The position numbers and the translations under genes were made by a program. From NCBI RefSeq assembly GCF_028372415.1, contig NC_092878.1, positions 5,545,501 to 5,609,500 of the forward strand: a DNA stretch of 64,000 nucleotides. The letters are read 5' to 3'. A model generated the notes under the pieces. The model saw nothing but the letters and a program-made list of their open reading frames with translations. It was not told the DNA's origin and did no database searches. Below are positions 22,122-32,929 of this stretch, piece by piece. Position 1 is the stretch's first letter, and each line of letters opens with the position of its first letter. Source of the DNA: Notamacropus eugenii (Eukaryota > Chordata > Mammalia > Diprotodontia > Macropodidae).

Positions 22122-22744
22122 GTAAGAAAATTAACAGTCGTGGCAATGGGCGTTAGCTTCCCTTCCCTCCTCTGATCGGATGGAGGTGCCTGGGGCGGAA
22201 TAGGTTCCTGAGGAAGGCTTTCCTGGTTGGACCCGGGGTCTCCTGGAGATTCCCCAGCCCTCCAGCCTGCTTGGCTTTCTGTCTCCTACATAGTCAGAGA
22301 CCACTGCAGTTACTGTAACCATCTTAGAAACAAAACAACCCGAACAATGTAATACCCAGGCAAAGATACAAAGCAGTCACGTGTGTTATTTACTGGTTGT
22401 GTAGCGAAATGTATCCATGACGACTCTGGCTTGTTTCCATATTTGTTTCCTTGTTTGTTTCCATGCGTCCGGCCCAAGGCTGCACCATGCTTGTATTTGT
22501 TCCTTAGTGTTGGAAGTTTTTCCTCACTTTTACTGTTAGTCTTTTAAGTTGTTGTAGTCGGCGTGTTCCTTGTCATGCTGATTCTGTTTTCATCCTGCCT
22601 CGTTGCTAACGTTTTCCCGTGTGTGTTGCTTATTTCTGATGCTGCTGCAGCGGTGCGTAGCATTTCCATTCCACCGTTTGTTTCACTGTTCCGCAGTCAT
22701 GGAGCGTGTGACGGCTGAGCGTCATTGATTTAGCATCCTTAGTC

Positions 22745-22895
22745 AAGTTCAGCATCCCTACTTTACATATGAGAAAACTGATTCACCGAGAAGTTGAATG
22801 ACTTGCTCAGGGTCATATGTGCATATGTGCAGCTCTGAGTTAGAATTTGAACCCAGGTCTTTGTGACAGTACATCTAGGGCCTACATCACATGCC
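22745..22895 (-). mobile_element. MIR-type SINE
   Basis: ATGAGAAAACTGATTCACCG, TGACTTGCTCAGGGTCATAT and TTTGAACCCAGGTCTTTGTG are antisense MIR. Confidence 0.65.
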
Positions 22896-22929
22896 CAATT
22901 ACCTTTCTGTGGGCTGCTCCCAATCGCTT

Positions 22930-24060
22930 GCTGTTATTATTTTTGTTATAAATACAGTAATCCTCTCCTTTTAATGATGCAATTGCAGTATGGTATATAT
23001 TCACTGAATCAAAAAGTAGAAATGCTTTTGTAGGTGTTCAGATCTCCAGAAAGATGATACCATTTCCCATCTGTCCATACATCACAGTTCCACCACCTTT
23101 CTGAATTTTCTAATTATCTTCGGCAATTTAACATGGGACCTCAGTTGTTTTCATTTGCAATTGTCTTATTAATTAGAATGTTGGAACAACTTTTCAGTTA
23201 TATCTTGCATTTGTTTTGTGTTCCTTTTGAAAGTTACTGTGTTTGTATCCTCGCAGCCCTTTTGTACTTACTAAACAGGGGCTCTTCCTCCTAGAAATTT
23301 GTGTCAGTTCCTTAATACCAGTTTGGAATTGTCAGAATTTTAACAGAATCATTTAAAAGAACAGTTTCCCAAACTTGTTAGGTTTTTTTGCCTTTTATTC
23401 TGGAGGAATTGATTCCTATACAAAACTATTTTATGTTCTCCAGTTCATCTGTTTTCTTGTGAAATCATCTCTATTTGTTAAATGATGAGAATATTCTTTA
23501 ATTCTAGAATTAAAATAGAGATTCCATTTTGTTATAACTTTAAAAACATTGGAGGCTGAATCCATATGGAATTTATGATGAGTATATGGTGTGAAAATTG
23601 GATCTAATCCCAGTTTTTGCCATATGGCTTTTTTGATTTTCTCAACGGTTTTTATTGAATAATACAATCTTTCCCCAATCTTTTGTGGTCTTAAATTTAT
23701 CCAGTCCTTGTCTATTCTATGGAATTCAGTTATATCTTTTCTGTTCTAATCATTGCAGCTTTAAAAATTTCTTTTTAGCTTTTATATCTAGCATTCAAGT
23801 CACTCTTCTCCCCCTAATGTTTTAAATAATGTGTTATTTCATAATAAGAATTTTATTATTTATGTGAAGTAATATACTGATATTTGAATTTTGCATTGCA
23901 TCAAATATGTAACGTAATTTGTCTAGTATGGCCAACTTTGACATAGAATATCTGTAAAGTTATTTAACTTTTTCCTTTATTTCTGTTAAAAATGTATGAT
24001 AGTTGATTTTACATAAGATATTTGTATATACTATTGATTGATGCACAACTATTTCCTGTG
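22930..24060 (-). mobile_element. L1 ORF2 C-terminal half, old copy
   Basis: Antisense text such as CATCACAGTTCCACCACC, TTTGCAATTGTC, GTATATGGTGTGAAAATTGG and ATTTATCCAGTCCTTG follows the order of the L1 ORF2 C-terminus toward the RT region. On the minus strand 23667-23431 there is a 78-codon remnant with no intact domain. Confidence 0.6.
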
Positions 24061-24114
24061 TTTTTTCTTAGCCATACACAACATTTTCTCAGCAAGTCAA
24101 TAAGCATTTAAAAT

Positions 24115-24945
24115 TTATTATGTTAAACATTTTTTTCTTTTTAAATTTTGATGACCATATTCTCCCCCTCCCTCCCATTCAGTGAGAAGGCAAACAATAG
24201 ACATCTGTTATACATGTGAGATCATACAAAACATTTCCATATTAGTTGTATCACACGCAAAATTTAAAATGAGAAAATTATATTTTAATTTGAACTCAGA
24301 GTTCTTCAGTTCTCCCTCTGGAGATGAATAGTATTTTTCATCATGATTCCTTTGAAATTGTCTTGGGTCAGAGTTGATGTCATTGGTCAGAGTACCCGAA
24401 GTCTTTCTCAGTTGACCATCATTACAACATTACTGTTACTGTGCACAATGATTTCTACATTCTTCACATTTCACTTTGCATTAGTTCTTACAGGTCTTGC
24501 TTGTTTTTGTAAAACCACCCCTTTTCATTTCTTATAACACAACTCCATGCAAATCATATGCTTCCATTTGTTCAGCCATTCCCCAATTGATGGGCCATCC
24601 ACTCAATGTCTAATTCTTTGCCAGTACAAAAAGAGCTGCTATAATTATTTTTATACATGTAGGTCCTTTTTCTTTTCCTTTGATCTCTTTGGGGTACAGA
24701 CCTAGTAGTGCTATTGCAGAATTCAAAGGGTCTGCATAGTTTTATAGACCTTCGAGCATAGTATTCCATATTGTTGTCTGGAGCGGTTGGACCAGTTCAC
24801 TACTCCACCAAAAGTTCATTAATGTACCAAGTTCCCCTCATCTTTTCTACCATTTGTCATTTCTGATAGGTGTGAAGTTGTGACTTAGAGTTGCTTTAAT
24901 TTACTTTCCTCTAATCAATAGTGATTTAGAGCATTTGTCCGACCC
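24115..24945 (-). mobile_element. L1 3' UTR and ORF2 C-terminus, second copy
   Basis: Antisense L1 3' UTR (AAAACATTTCCATATTAGTT, CTTTGAAATTGTCTTGGGTC) is followed by TTCAGCCATTCCCCAATTGA, AAAAAGAGCTGCTATAATTA, GGGTACAGACCTAGTAGTGC and CTAATCAATAGTGATTTAGA. This is the standard L1 end in reverse. Confidence 0.8.
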
Positions 24946-25240
24946 CCTTACCATCTCTGGGCTGAGCATGCCCACTGCTGCTACTGTTATCATCCTAATC
25001 ACCTTCAAGGCACACTACAGATGCCTCACTCCTGGACTGCATCTACCCCAGGGTCACAGACCATCCCTGTGAACCGTCTAAGTTATCTTAGGCTGAATAA
25101 ATGTCTCTTTCTGATCTTATGTTAGCTGTGCTCCTCCAAAATTTGATTTGTGATTTTTTTAAAAGTTGTTTGGAGGGGATTTTGGGAAGAGTTCAGCTGA
25201 GTCCCACCCTGTACTCAGCCATTTTGGATACGCCCTCTCC
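24946..25240 (-). mobile_element. Possible L1 5' end joined to the 3' part (internal deletion)
   Basis: On the minus strand the segment starts near 25240 with CCAAAATGGCTGAGTACAGG, which resembles the start of marsupial L1 5' UTRs. It lies directly against the L1 C-terminal text in the same orientation. I infer an internally deleted L1 or two adjacent pieces. Confidence 0.35.
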
Positions 25241-25395
25241 TCCCCCAATAAGCATTTATTAAATTCTTATTACGCACCAACACTGTGCAAAGCACTGGCA
25301 ATAGAAACAAAAGCAAAAATGTAGGCCCTGTTTTCAAGGAGCTTACAGTCTAATTGAGGAGATATAACATGCAAACAACCATGTTCAAACATGAT
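25230..25395 (-). mobile_element. L2 3' end
   Basis: AATAAGCATTTATTAAATTC, CAACACTGTGCAAAGCACTG and AAGGAGCTTACAGTCTAATT are the antisense L2 terminus. Confidence 0.75.
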
Positions 25396-25855
25396 ATATG
25401 CTACATACATGGGAGATTATCTTAAAGAGACGGCACTAAAAGTTGGCGGGAGGGGGTACAGGAGGTAATGCCTGGTGTACAAGGTGATATTTGACATGTC
25501 TGAAGTAAGCCAGGTATACCAGGTGGCACAGGTGAAGAGGAATAAACTGCCAAGTATTGTTGAACATGCAGTGAAAAAGACACACAGTGTCAGGAATTGA
25601 ATTGTAATGTGTGAGAAAGAGCAAAAAGGCCAGCAGAAAAGGTCACTGGATCATAGAATACATAGAGAGGAGCAAAGTTTAAGAAGCCTGGAAAGGTAGA
25701 AAAGAACTAAGTTGTGAAAGGGTTTTAAAGTCAGAGACTTTTACATTTGATCCTGGAGGTGATAGGGAGCCATTGGAGTTTATTGAGCAGTGAAGGTAGT
25801 ACCATGGTCAGACCAGAGGACTGTTGCAGTAGTCCAGGTATGAGGTGATAGACCT
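25396..25855 (-). mobile_element. Ancient interspersed repeat, probably continuing L2
   Basis: GATAGGGAGCCATTGGAGTT, TGGTCAGACCAGAGG and TTGCAGTAGTCCAGGTATGA are phrases of a very common old mammalian repeat that usually follows antisense L2 ends. The family assignment is tentative. Confidence 0.45.
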
Positions 25856-26440
25856 CACCACCCATTCAGTCTTCCCCTATACACCAGCCCACACTAATAT
25901 GAATAAAACATTATGTAAACTATTGAAATTAATCTAGCAATATATTTTTAGAATTTCATGACATGCAGATTTATGAAGAATGGAGAAATTTATGACCAAA
26001 CAAGAGATAGAAAACATTATGAAGTGCAAAGTGGATAATTTTGATTACATTAAATTGAAAAGTTTTTACACAAATAGATCCAATGCAACTAAGAATAAGA
26101 GGGAAGCAAAAAACTGGGAAAGAATTTGTACAACTGGTGCCTGTGGTAAAGGACTTATTCCTAAAATATATAAAGAATTGAGTCAAATTTATAAGAATAC
26201 AAGCCATTCCCCAATTGATAAATGGTGAAAGGATATGAACAGGCAGTTCTCAGAGGAAGAAATTAAAGCTATCTATAGTCATATGAAAAAATGCTCTAAA
26301 TCACTCCTGATTAGAGAGATGCAAATCAAAACAACTCTGAGGTATCACATCACACTTACCAGATTGACAAAACAAGAAAATAATAAATGTTGAAGAAGAT
26401 GTGGAAGAGTTGAAACACTAATTCATTGTTGGTGGAGCTG

Positions 26441-27243
26441 TGAGCTGATCCTGTCTGTCTGTGTTCATCCTTCATTTTCGAAGACCATGACATCAGAGAA
26501 ATGATGACATGACTTGCACTTGACTTTGTTTGGAGTGAAGGAGGGCTGTGCAAGGTTACCAGCCTCACTTTCCGCTCCTGAGCCATCAGGATGACTGGAG
26601 AAGGCCCAGGATGCAATGGGAGACCTTGACCTATTCAAGTACTCACTTAGAATGAGGTAATGCCCATTCAGTGAGTAGGCCTCTTTAAGAAGTAATCAGG
26701 GAATGGCCCCTTTAATGAGCAAAAGAATAAAAAAACAAGTAAATCAAACTGGGAGGGAAAGAGCAACAGTTATTATTGATAATCACTTGGAAGCCAAGAG
26801 GGTCCCGAAAAGAGCCATTAAATGGAGTTTGGGCAGGGAGGTCTTGTTGTGCAGTGTATGGATTTTAGCGTGCACTGGGTTTATGGTTTTGGGAAGGACA
26901 AGGAAGGAAGGAAAGGAGGGAGGGAGGAAGGGAAAAAGAAAAATAATCTGGCCCATAAACTCCAAATTAAACTGGATACCCTCTGGCTATCCAAATTTGC
27001 CTTCCTTTGGAGAGGAGAAGGAAGGGGGGAGGAAAGAAGGGAGCAGATGAGCTGAGTTACCCAGCTAGCTGGGTCCCCATTCAGGCAGCTTGGTCTACTC
27101 ACAGGTCTTTGTTCGTCCTTCATTTTCGAAGAAGACCATGACATTAGAGAAATGATGACATGACTTGAGCTTGACTTTGTTTTGAGTGAGGGAGGGCCAT
27201 GTGGGTCACCAGCCTGACTTTCCCCTCCTGAGCCATCTGGATC
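26441..27243 (-). mobile_element. 800-bp insert in L1 bounded by two direct copies of a SINE tail
   Basis: The insert is flanked by TGAGCTGATC (left) and TGAGCTGCTC (right), a probable target duplication. Its left 140-170 bases (26455-26620) and right 140 bases (27105-27243) are direct copies, both containing TTCATTTTCGAAG, ATGATGACATGACTTG and GAGCCATC. Between them is about 480 bases with GTGAGTAGGCCTCTTTAAGA and a purine-rich tract. It could be a longer element of which 3485-3810 is a SINE relative, or two copies that inserted in tandem. Confidence 0.6.
26895..26946 (+). repeat. Purine-rich GGAA/GGGA tract
   Basis: Plus-strand G/A only run with GGAAGGAAGGAAAGGAGGGA. Confidence 0.85.
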
Positions 27244-28034
27244 CCAATGAGCTGCTCTAACCATTCTGGAGAGGAATTTGAAACTATGCCCAAAGGGCTA
27301 CGAAAATGTGCATACCCTTTGACTCAGCAATACCACTTCTGGGGCTATATCCCAAAGAGATCATAAAAATGGGAAAAGATCCCACAAGTACAACAATATT
27401 TATAGCAGTTCTTTTGTGGTGGCCAAGAATTGGAAATCAAGGGAATGCCATCAATTGGGGAATGGCTGAACAAATTATGATATATGAATGTAATGGAGTA
27501 GTATTGTGCTATAAGAAATGACTAGCAGTCAGACTTCAGAAAAATTTGGAAAGACTTATATGAACTAATACTGAGTGAAATGGTCAGAACCAGGAGAATA
27601 TTATACATAGTAACAGCCACAGTGTGCAAGGACTGATTTTGATAGACTTAGCCCTTTGCAGAAATGCAAGGACCTAAAACGTTACCAAAGGACTTAAGGC
27701 AAAATGCCATCCACATCCAGAGAAAGAATATGGAATCAGAAGGTAGAATGAAGCAGCCTGTTTTCTCTTGTATTATGTTTTGGTTTGGTTTGTTCTTTCT
27801 CATGGTTTCTCCCACTCGTTTTAATTCTTCTGTGCAACATGACTAATGGGAAAATGTGTTTAATAAGAATGTAAGTGTAGAACCCATATAAGATCGCATG
27901 CCATCTCGGGGAGGGAGGGAGAGAAAATGTTAAACTTATGGAAGTGATTGTTGAAAACTGAAAACAAATAAATTAAAAAAATAAAAAATAAATGAAATTT
28001 CATGACATGGTAGAATAGAAGCCTGGATTTAGGG

Positions 28035-28277
28035 CTGTGCTGTTGTTGTTCAGTTGTGTCCAACTCTTCATGACCCCACTTGGGGGTTTCTTGATAAAGA
28101 TGCTGGAGAGGTTTGCTGTTTCTTTCTCCAGTTCATTTTACAGATGAGCAACTGAAGCGAACAAGATAAGAGACTTGCCCAGGCTCATGCGACTAGTGGT
28201 GTCTGAGGCTAGACTTGAATTCAGGAAGATGAGTTTCAGACTTCAAGTCTGGCACTCTATCCACTATGTACCTAGCT
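28035..28277 (-). mobile_element. MAR1-type SINE
   Basis: TTGTTGTTCAGTTGTGTCCA, ATGACCCCACTTGGGG and CATTTTACAGATGAGCAACT, then TGGCACTCTATCCACTATG, is the full antisense MAR1 order. Confidence 0.85.
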
Positions 28278-28415
28278 ACTGGGTTTAAATCCTAGCTTGG
28301 TCGATTAGTATCCGTGTAACCTTAAATGAGTTACCTGAGGTCTCAGTTTCTTTCTCTGTTAAATGAGGGTGAACTAGATGAGCTTTTTTATCTCTTAGTG
28401 GCATGATCATATGGA
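28278..28415 (+). mobile_element. MIR/THER-type SINE fragment
   Basis: GTTTAAATCCTAGCTTGGTC, TCTCAGTTTCTTTCTCTG and GTGAACTAGATGAGC are the core and 3' part. Confidence 0.6.
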
Positions 28416-28424
28416 ATTATAACA

Positions 28425-28850
28425 ATAATGCAAAAATGGCTCAATATTAGGAAAATAAACTGTATAATCAATGAAACAATTGGTATAATTAGTAGTAAGA
28501 AAAACCATAAATCATTTGATAAGATCTATAGATGAAGAGTACATATAATGAAGAATTTTTCCTTAATGTGATAAAAAGTATTTATCTGTACCTTAGAATA
28601 AGCATTATTTGAAAAAAGAAAGATTGAAGTTTTCCCACTATCAACTGTGGTAAAAACACAATTAAGTCCCTTTTATCAGGACAGCTAGGTCCGTTTTATC
28701 TGACTTAGTTTTAAAATTGGTAGCAGTAACAGCTAAGGCAAGAAAAAGAAATTAAAACATCATTGTCAGAGAAGCCAAGATACATAAAATGGCAATTGAT
28801 AGGATTCTACACATACAGGAACCTCAAGAGATTCCCCCCAAAATAAATTG
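28425..28850 (+). mobile_element. L1 ORF2 reverse-transcriptase fragment
   Basis: TGGCTCAATATTAGGAAAAT corresponds to the WLNIRK block of L1 RT, followed by GTATAATCAATGAAACAATT. Sense, frame broken. Confidence 0.5.
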
Positions 28851-28904
28851 TATATGTGTGTTCAGCAAAACAAAAGATAATGCCATAAAATCATCAGTAT
28901 TTAA

Positions 28905-28932
28905 ATATACATATATATATATACATATATGT
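28905..28932. repeat. AT/CA microsatellite
   Basis: ACATATATATATATACATAT-type run. Confidence 0.8.
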
Positions 28933-28954
28933 AACATAAAATCTGCTGTGTCTC

Positions 28955-29470
28955 CAAGAGTCAGTTCTGTGCCCTCATCTCTTCCGTGATTCTCATAGAA
29001 GCCAGAGCTAACCTCTAAGATCTCCATTTTTATGTGACCAACTTCCTATTGGCTATCTCAAACTGAAGGTCCCCATAGTCATTTCAGACTCCACAGATTC
29101 ATCCCTCTCCCTGCCCCATCCCCTTCTGGTCTTCTGAAATTTACAACCACTTTTGGGGTTAGTTCATAGCCTAGGGGTCCCCTTCAATGCTTCACCCCAC
29201 TCCTGCACATATTCCATCTCTTGCCAAGTCTCGTGGTTCCTAAATTGACATTTCTTATATATGTCCCCTTCTTCTTACTCACACAACTTCAACCCTGGAA
29301 CAGATCCTCCCCTTGATGTAGGATAAACCCTAGTACCAGCTCAAGCCCTTGAACAGATTGCATGCCTATTGTCTCTTAGCTATGTCGATGCCCAGGATTC
29401 AGACGTGCTCAGGACTGGTGATGTCTTCTAAGCTAGCAACCTTTATGCCATTGACCTCTTGTTGCTGATG
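28955..29470 (+). mobile_element. L2 ORF C-terminal remnant
   Basis: GGGGTCCCCTTCAATGCTTC, TCCATCTCTTGCCAAGTCTC and CAACCCTGGAACAGATCCTC follow the C-terminal coding text of L2, with stops. Confidence 0.45.
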
Positions 29471-30249
29471 TAGCTTCTGGCCATCCTTCTTTCTCTTTTA
29501 AAATAATACTGTTTTCTGTTTGTATTTTGTGTAATGAGCCCCTCATGCGCTTGTTCAAGTTGTTTTAAGATCATTTTAGTGGAGGGATGTCCTCTAGAAA
29601 ACTTATGGCACTTTGTCATTAAGCTAGCAAGGATGTGGTAGGAGCTTTGTTGTGCTTTGTAGATGAGTCAGGTGGGGAAGACACATTAGGCTGCCCTGCC
29701 CAAGTACTGCTGAGACTGGGTTCATGCCTGCATGTCCATCATGTCCAGGTCTTCTCCTCCTTTCCTGTTAGCCCTTATTCTCCACTACGCTTTTTCAGCA
29801 GCACCTGTGTCCAGTATCCTACAGTATTGAGCAGTATATCTGGGGTCATTTATACTGAGCTCATTTCTTTTAAGGGTGGCTTGCTTTCCACTTAAACTAT
29901 AAGAGGCTCAGCCTTGGGGGTGTGGAGGGAATTGTTGTCCAAAGTTTCATCCAAGCTTACTTATTGCCTTTGGAAAATGTCTTCCTATTTATTATGACTT
30001 TGGAGGAAAGTGGGGAGAAATATATTGTGTATTTTTAAAAAGAAGTCCTTGAGTTTTATTGCTTGTGATTAATAAAGTCATTAAAATTTTTATTTTATAG
30101 TCCACAAGTGATTCATTGCATTTTAATCCCAAAGCCTGAATCAATAGACCTGATCTAAGTGATGCCTGACCAATAATATAAGCCTTATTCTCTATTGTAT
30201 TCTAAGCTTTCTTTTGCTTTATAATAAATGCTAAATGATCCGATGTGAT
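29471..30249. other. No gene or repeat recognised
   Basis: No recognisable element. The 86-codon frame at 29635-29895 has no known motif. Confidence 0.3.
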
Positions 30250-30960
30250 CTGACTCTGGTTCCTTAGTACTTGGATTTATTCTGGATGTTTACAGTATTT
30301 TTTCTTTGACATGGGAATTCTGGATTTCAGCTGTCACGTATCAGATATGTTGACATGTTCAATCTGAACTTTCAGATAGTAACTTGTAGATTTTTTTTCC
30401 TATTTTTGTTTTGCCCTCTGGGTCTAGTAGTTCTTATTTTATTTTCTTTTTTATTATTGTATTTTTGATTAGTACTTTCTTTCATTATTTCATTAAATAT
30501 AGTGCTCTATTTGGTCATTATTTTCAGGAAATTTAATGATTTTAAGTTATCGCTCTTGTCCTGTTTTTCAGGTAATTTGATTTCGATAGTAGACACCCAA
30601 CAAGTTGTTCAAATTTTTTAGTTTTGATTTTGTTCTATTTCTTGTTGAACATTGAACTTCTGTGTTCTGTTTATTCCATTCTGTTTTTCAAGTTGTCCGC
30701 TATTGGGTAAGGTCTTCTACTTTTTGTGGTTGTTAATTCCTCTTCCATGGATTATGATTTTCTTTTTTCGTCTCTTGTTTCAGCTTCTTCTTTGTTTCTT
30801 TTGTACGTCTTGTGGCAGGTTCATTCTTGCTTGGTGGGTTCTACTTGTAACTGTGAGAAAACTGTCATTTGGGGTTTTTATCTTGGGATTTTCTTAGGTC
30901 ATAATATTTCATTATAATAGGAACTTTCATTCTTTTTGTAATTAATGCTTTTGTGGGGAA
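30250..30960 (-). mobile_element. L1 ORF1 region, antisense
   Basis: T-rich text with TTTGCCCTCTGGGTCTAGTA, GTTTTTCAGGTAATTTGATT and ATTCCATTCTGTTTTTCAAG matches antisense ORF1 (coiled-coil) of L1 by recalled consensus. No intact frame. Confidence 0.55.
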
Positions 30961-31310
30961 AAATTGAAATCATAATCATTTTACAACATCTTGATGGAAT
31001 AATAATGTAGAAATTCCCAGACTACCTGGTGACTTAAAAGTGGGAAGTTAGGGAAAAAAAATATAACTAAATATAGCCAGCAAAATAAATATTCTCAACA
31101 CTACTGTAACAACTGTTTGTTGTCCTTGGATCAGAGACACACGCAGTCTTGTCTAAATAATTTAGTTAATTCGACCAAGGGTGGCCTGAAGCCAAGGCTT
31201 TATTTTTAAATTGAACTCATTTAAATTTTCACTATTAGTATTTATACCTTGGAAATCAGCAAAAGGCTACAAAACAGGGCTTGATTTATTGTTTTGTGGA
31301 TCGTCTAGAC

Positions 31311-31477
31311 CAGAAGTGTCAAATTGGGCCCAGTGTGACCCAACCAGATGAAAATGTAATTGGAAAATGTTTAACAGAATCACAATATATAGCATACATA
31401 ACATATGATGTTGATGTGTGGTTTTCTAAGTCAATATGCAACCATAGGGATGTTTTTATTTTACTTTATAACTACTA
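31311..31477. mobile_element. hAT-type element with perfect 8-bp target duplication
   Basis: The palindromic duplication GTCTAGAC occurs at 31303-31310 and 31478-31485. The element starts CAGAAGTGTCAAATTGGG, and its other end reads TAGTAGTTATAAAG when reversed, an imperfect inverted repeat. An 8-bp target with CTAG in the centre is typical of mammalian hAT elements. Confidence 0.8.
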
Positions 31478-31489
31478 GTCTAGACCTAA

Positions 31490-32929
31490 GAAAGTGATAG
31501 GAGAAAATGTTAATAATTCAGATTAAATTTAAAGCATGCCATGCAAACATTTTTTTCTGGAGAGCTAATTGTTAAGTACACCATTGATCTTAACCTTGCA
31601 GTTTTATTTAAAAGATCTTCCACAACTAAAAAAGTATTGGGTCACCTCCTCTTGCCTCCTGCCAGTTTAACTATGGAATGTCTTGGTTATCCATAGTTTC
31701 CTTTGAATAATACTTTTTTTTTTCTTTCAGTTTGGCTTCCTTTCTTTGACCCATCGGCCACCTCTCCCAAGATATCCTATTCCTCTCTTGAGAAAATTCC
31801 TTAATACCTTTAACTTTGGTTCCTGGACTGCCAGGACTAGGCTTTCCTCTCTTCCCTATAAATTTGGGGAGGTGGCTATGCCCAGGTCCTTTTGCCTGCA
31901 TCAGTTGCTGGGTGGGCCATCGCTGCACTATAGTGCTAGATCTTGTCCCCTTTACATACCTTTTGCCCTGTCACTATTGTGGCTTCCCATAGCCAACCCT
32001 TGCCTCCTGCGCTCCTCCCCATCCTGTGTTCCCTGAGAAGTTGGAGACTTTAGCTAGCCTTGTTGCCTCTTGGACCCCAGCCATGAGGTAGCCAGCTTAA
32101 TTCCCATCCTCTGGTGTGGTTCTGGATTTGGATGGAAAAGCCCTGCTGCTTATGTCTGGCTTTCATCTGGCCCTCTTCATTGTTCCTGAAGTGGTTTTTC
32201 TGGGGAACTGGGCTTGGCCAGAACCTTTGATGTTACCATCTTCTGTTTGTAAAGTTGATTTTTTTCAAAAAACCAAAAGGTAAAACTTTCCATCTCTCTC
32301 TAGTAAATTTCATCTTAACAGATTAAAAAATACTGGCAGTCATTGGTTTTTATATTGCCTTTGTTTTCAGACATCTCTCATTTCTCTACTAGAGTGCCTC
32401 CCTCCCTTATTACAATGAGGAAAGAAGGAGATAAAAGAAAACTGTGCAGCCCAGCTGATGAAGACATCAGGTTGGTATGACTGTCCATGCGTGTGCCACC
32501 CTCCTGCAGAGAGCTTTGTCCTTCCCTTTGGTTCTTTAGGGACAAACTTGGGCATTGTAGTGACGCAGTCTTCGTATTGGTGAGATGGTCACTGTCATTG
32601 CTGTAACCGTTGCATATTTAATTTCCCAGTTTTCCTTACTTCATTTCGTATCAGTTTTTTGTTTTTGTTTTTTTGGTAATTCTTGTATTTGGGCCAGGGA
32701 AGGATAAAAGTGATGAATGAATCGGTTGCTTATCCTGATATTATAGAACTAATTTTTTTTATTACAGACTTTATAGACAGCAGCAGAGCTGGTCATTTCC
32801 ATAGACAATGAATAGAAAAAAAGAATTGCATGTGAAATTCAATCCTCAGGTATGGATAGATTTATAAACACTTAATAAACTTAACATCCTAATGCCAGTT
32901 TTGTCTTGGTAGGTGTTTGCGTCTCTTCC
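31490..32929. other. No gene recognised
   Basis: About 1.4 kb with no motif I recognise. The frames at 31671-31928 (minus) and 31746-32036 (plus) overlap on opposite strands and look fortuitous. Confidence 0.3.

Larger units (their letters stand above)
21170..22330 (+). promoter_or_regulatory. CpG island 2 with GC boxes and E-boxes
   Basis: GC- and CpG-rich against AT-rich flanks. GGGGCGGG lies at about 21456-21463 and GGAGGGGCGTC at about 21385-21395. E-boxes CACGTG lie at 21213-21218 and 22083-22088. The island carries about two copies of the 53-bp unit of island 1 in inverted orientation. Open frames up to 200 codons (21368-21970 plus) are low-complexity, rich in Pro, Gly and Arg, and resemble no protein I know. 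A consensus splice donor follows at 22121/22122, so rightward transcription is the simplest inference. Confidence 0.65.
25966..27995 (+). mobile_element. 5'-truncated L1 with perfect 14-bp target duplication
   Basis: The target duplication AATTTCATGACATG occurs at 25952-25965 and 27996-28009. ORF2 C-terminus: 25980-26228 encodes an 82-residue piece with YIKLKSFYTNRS, KNWERICTTG and GLIPKIYKELSQIYK. The following text includes DMNRQFSEEEIKAIYSHMKK and REMQIKTTLRYH. A foreign insert occupies about 26441-27243. L1 then resumes with PLTQQYHFWGYIPK-like text, ATTGGGGAATGGCTGAACAA, the 3' UTR and an A-rich tail (27975-27995). Stops make ORF2 inactive, and most of ORF2 is missing by 5' truncation. 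The intact duplication suggests a relatively young insertion. Confidence 0.9.

Noticed and set aside
26703-27050. 115-codon frame next to a 127-codon minus frame
   Set aside because: Lies in the purine-rich insert within L1. Composition explains the open frames.
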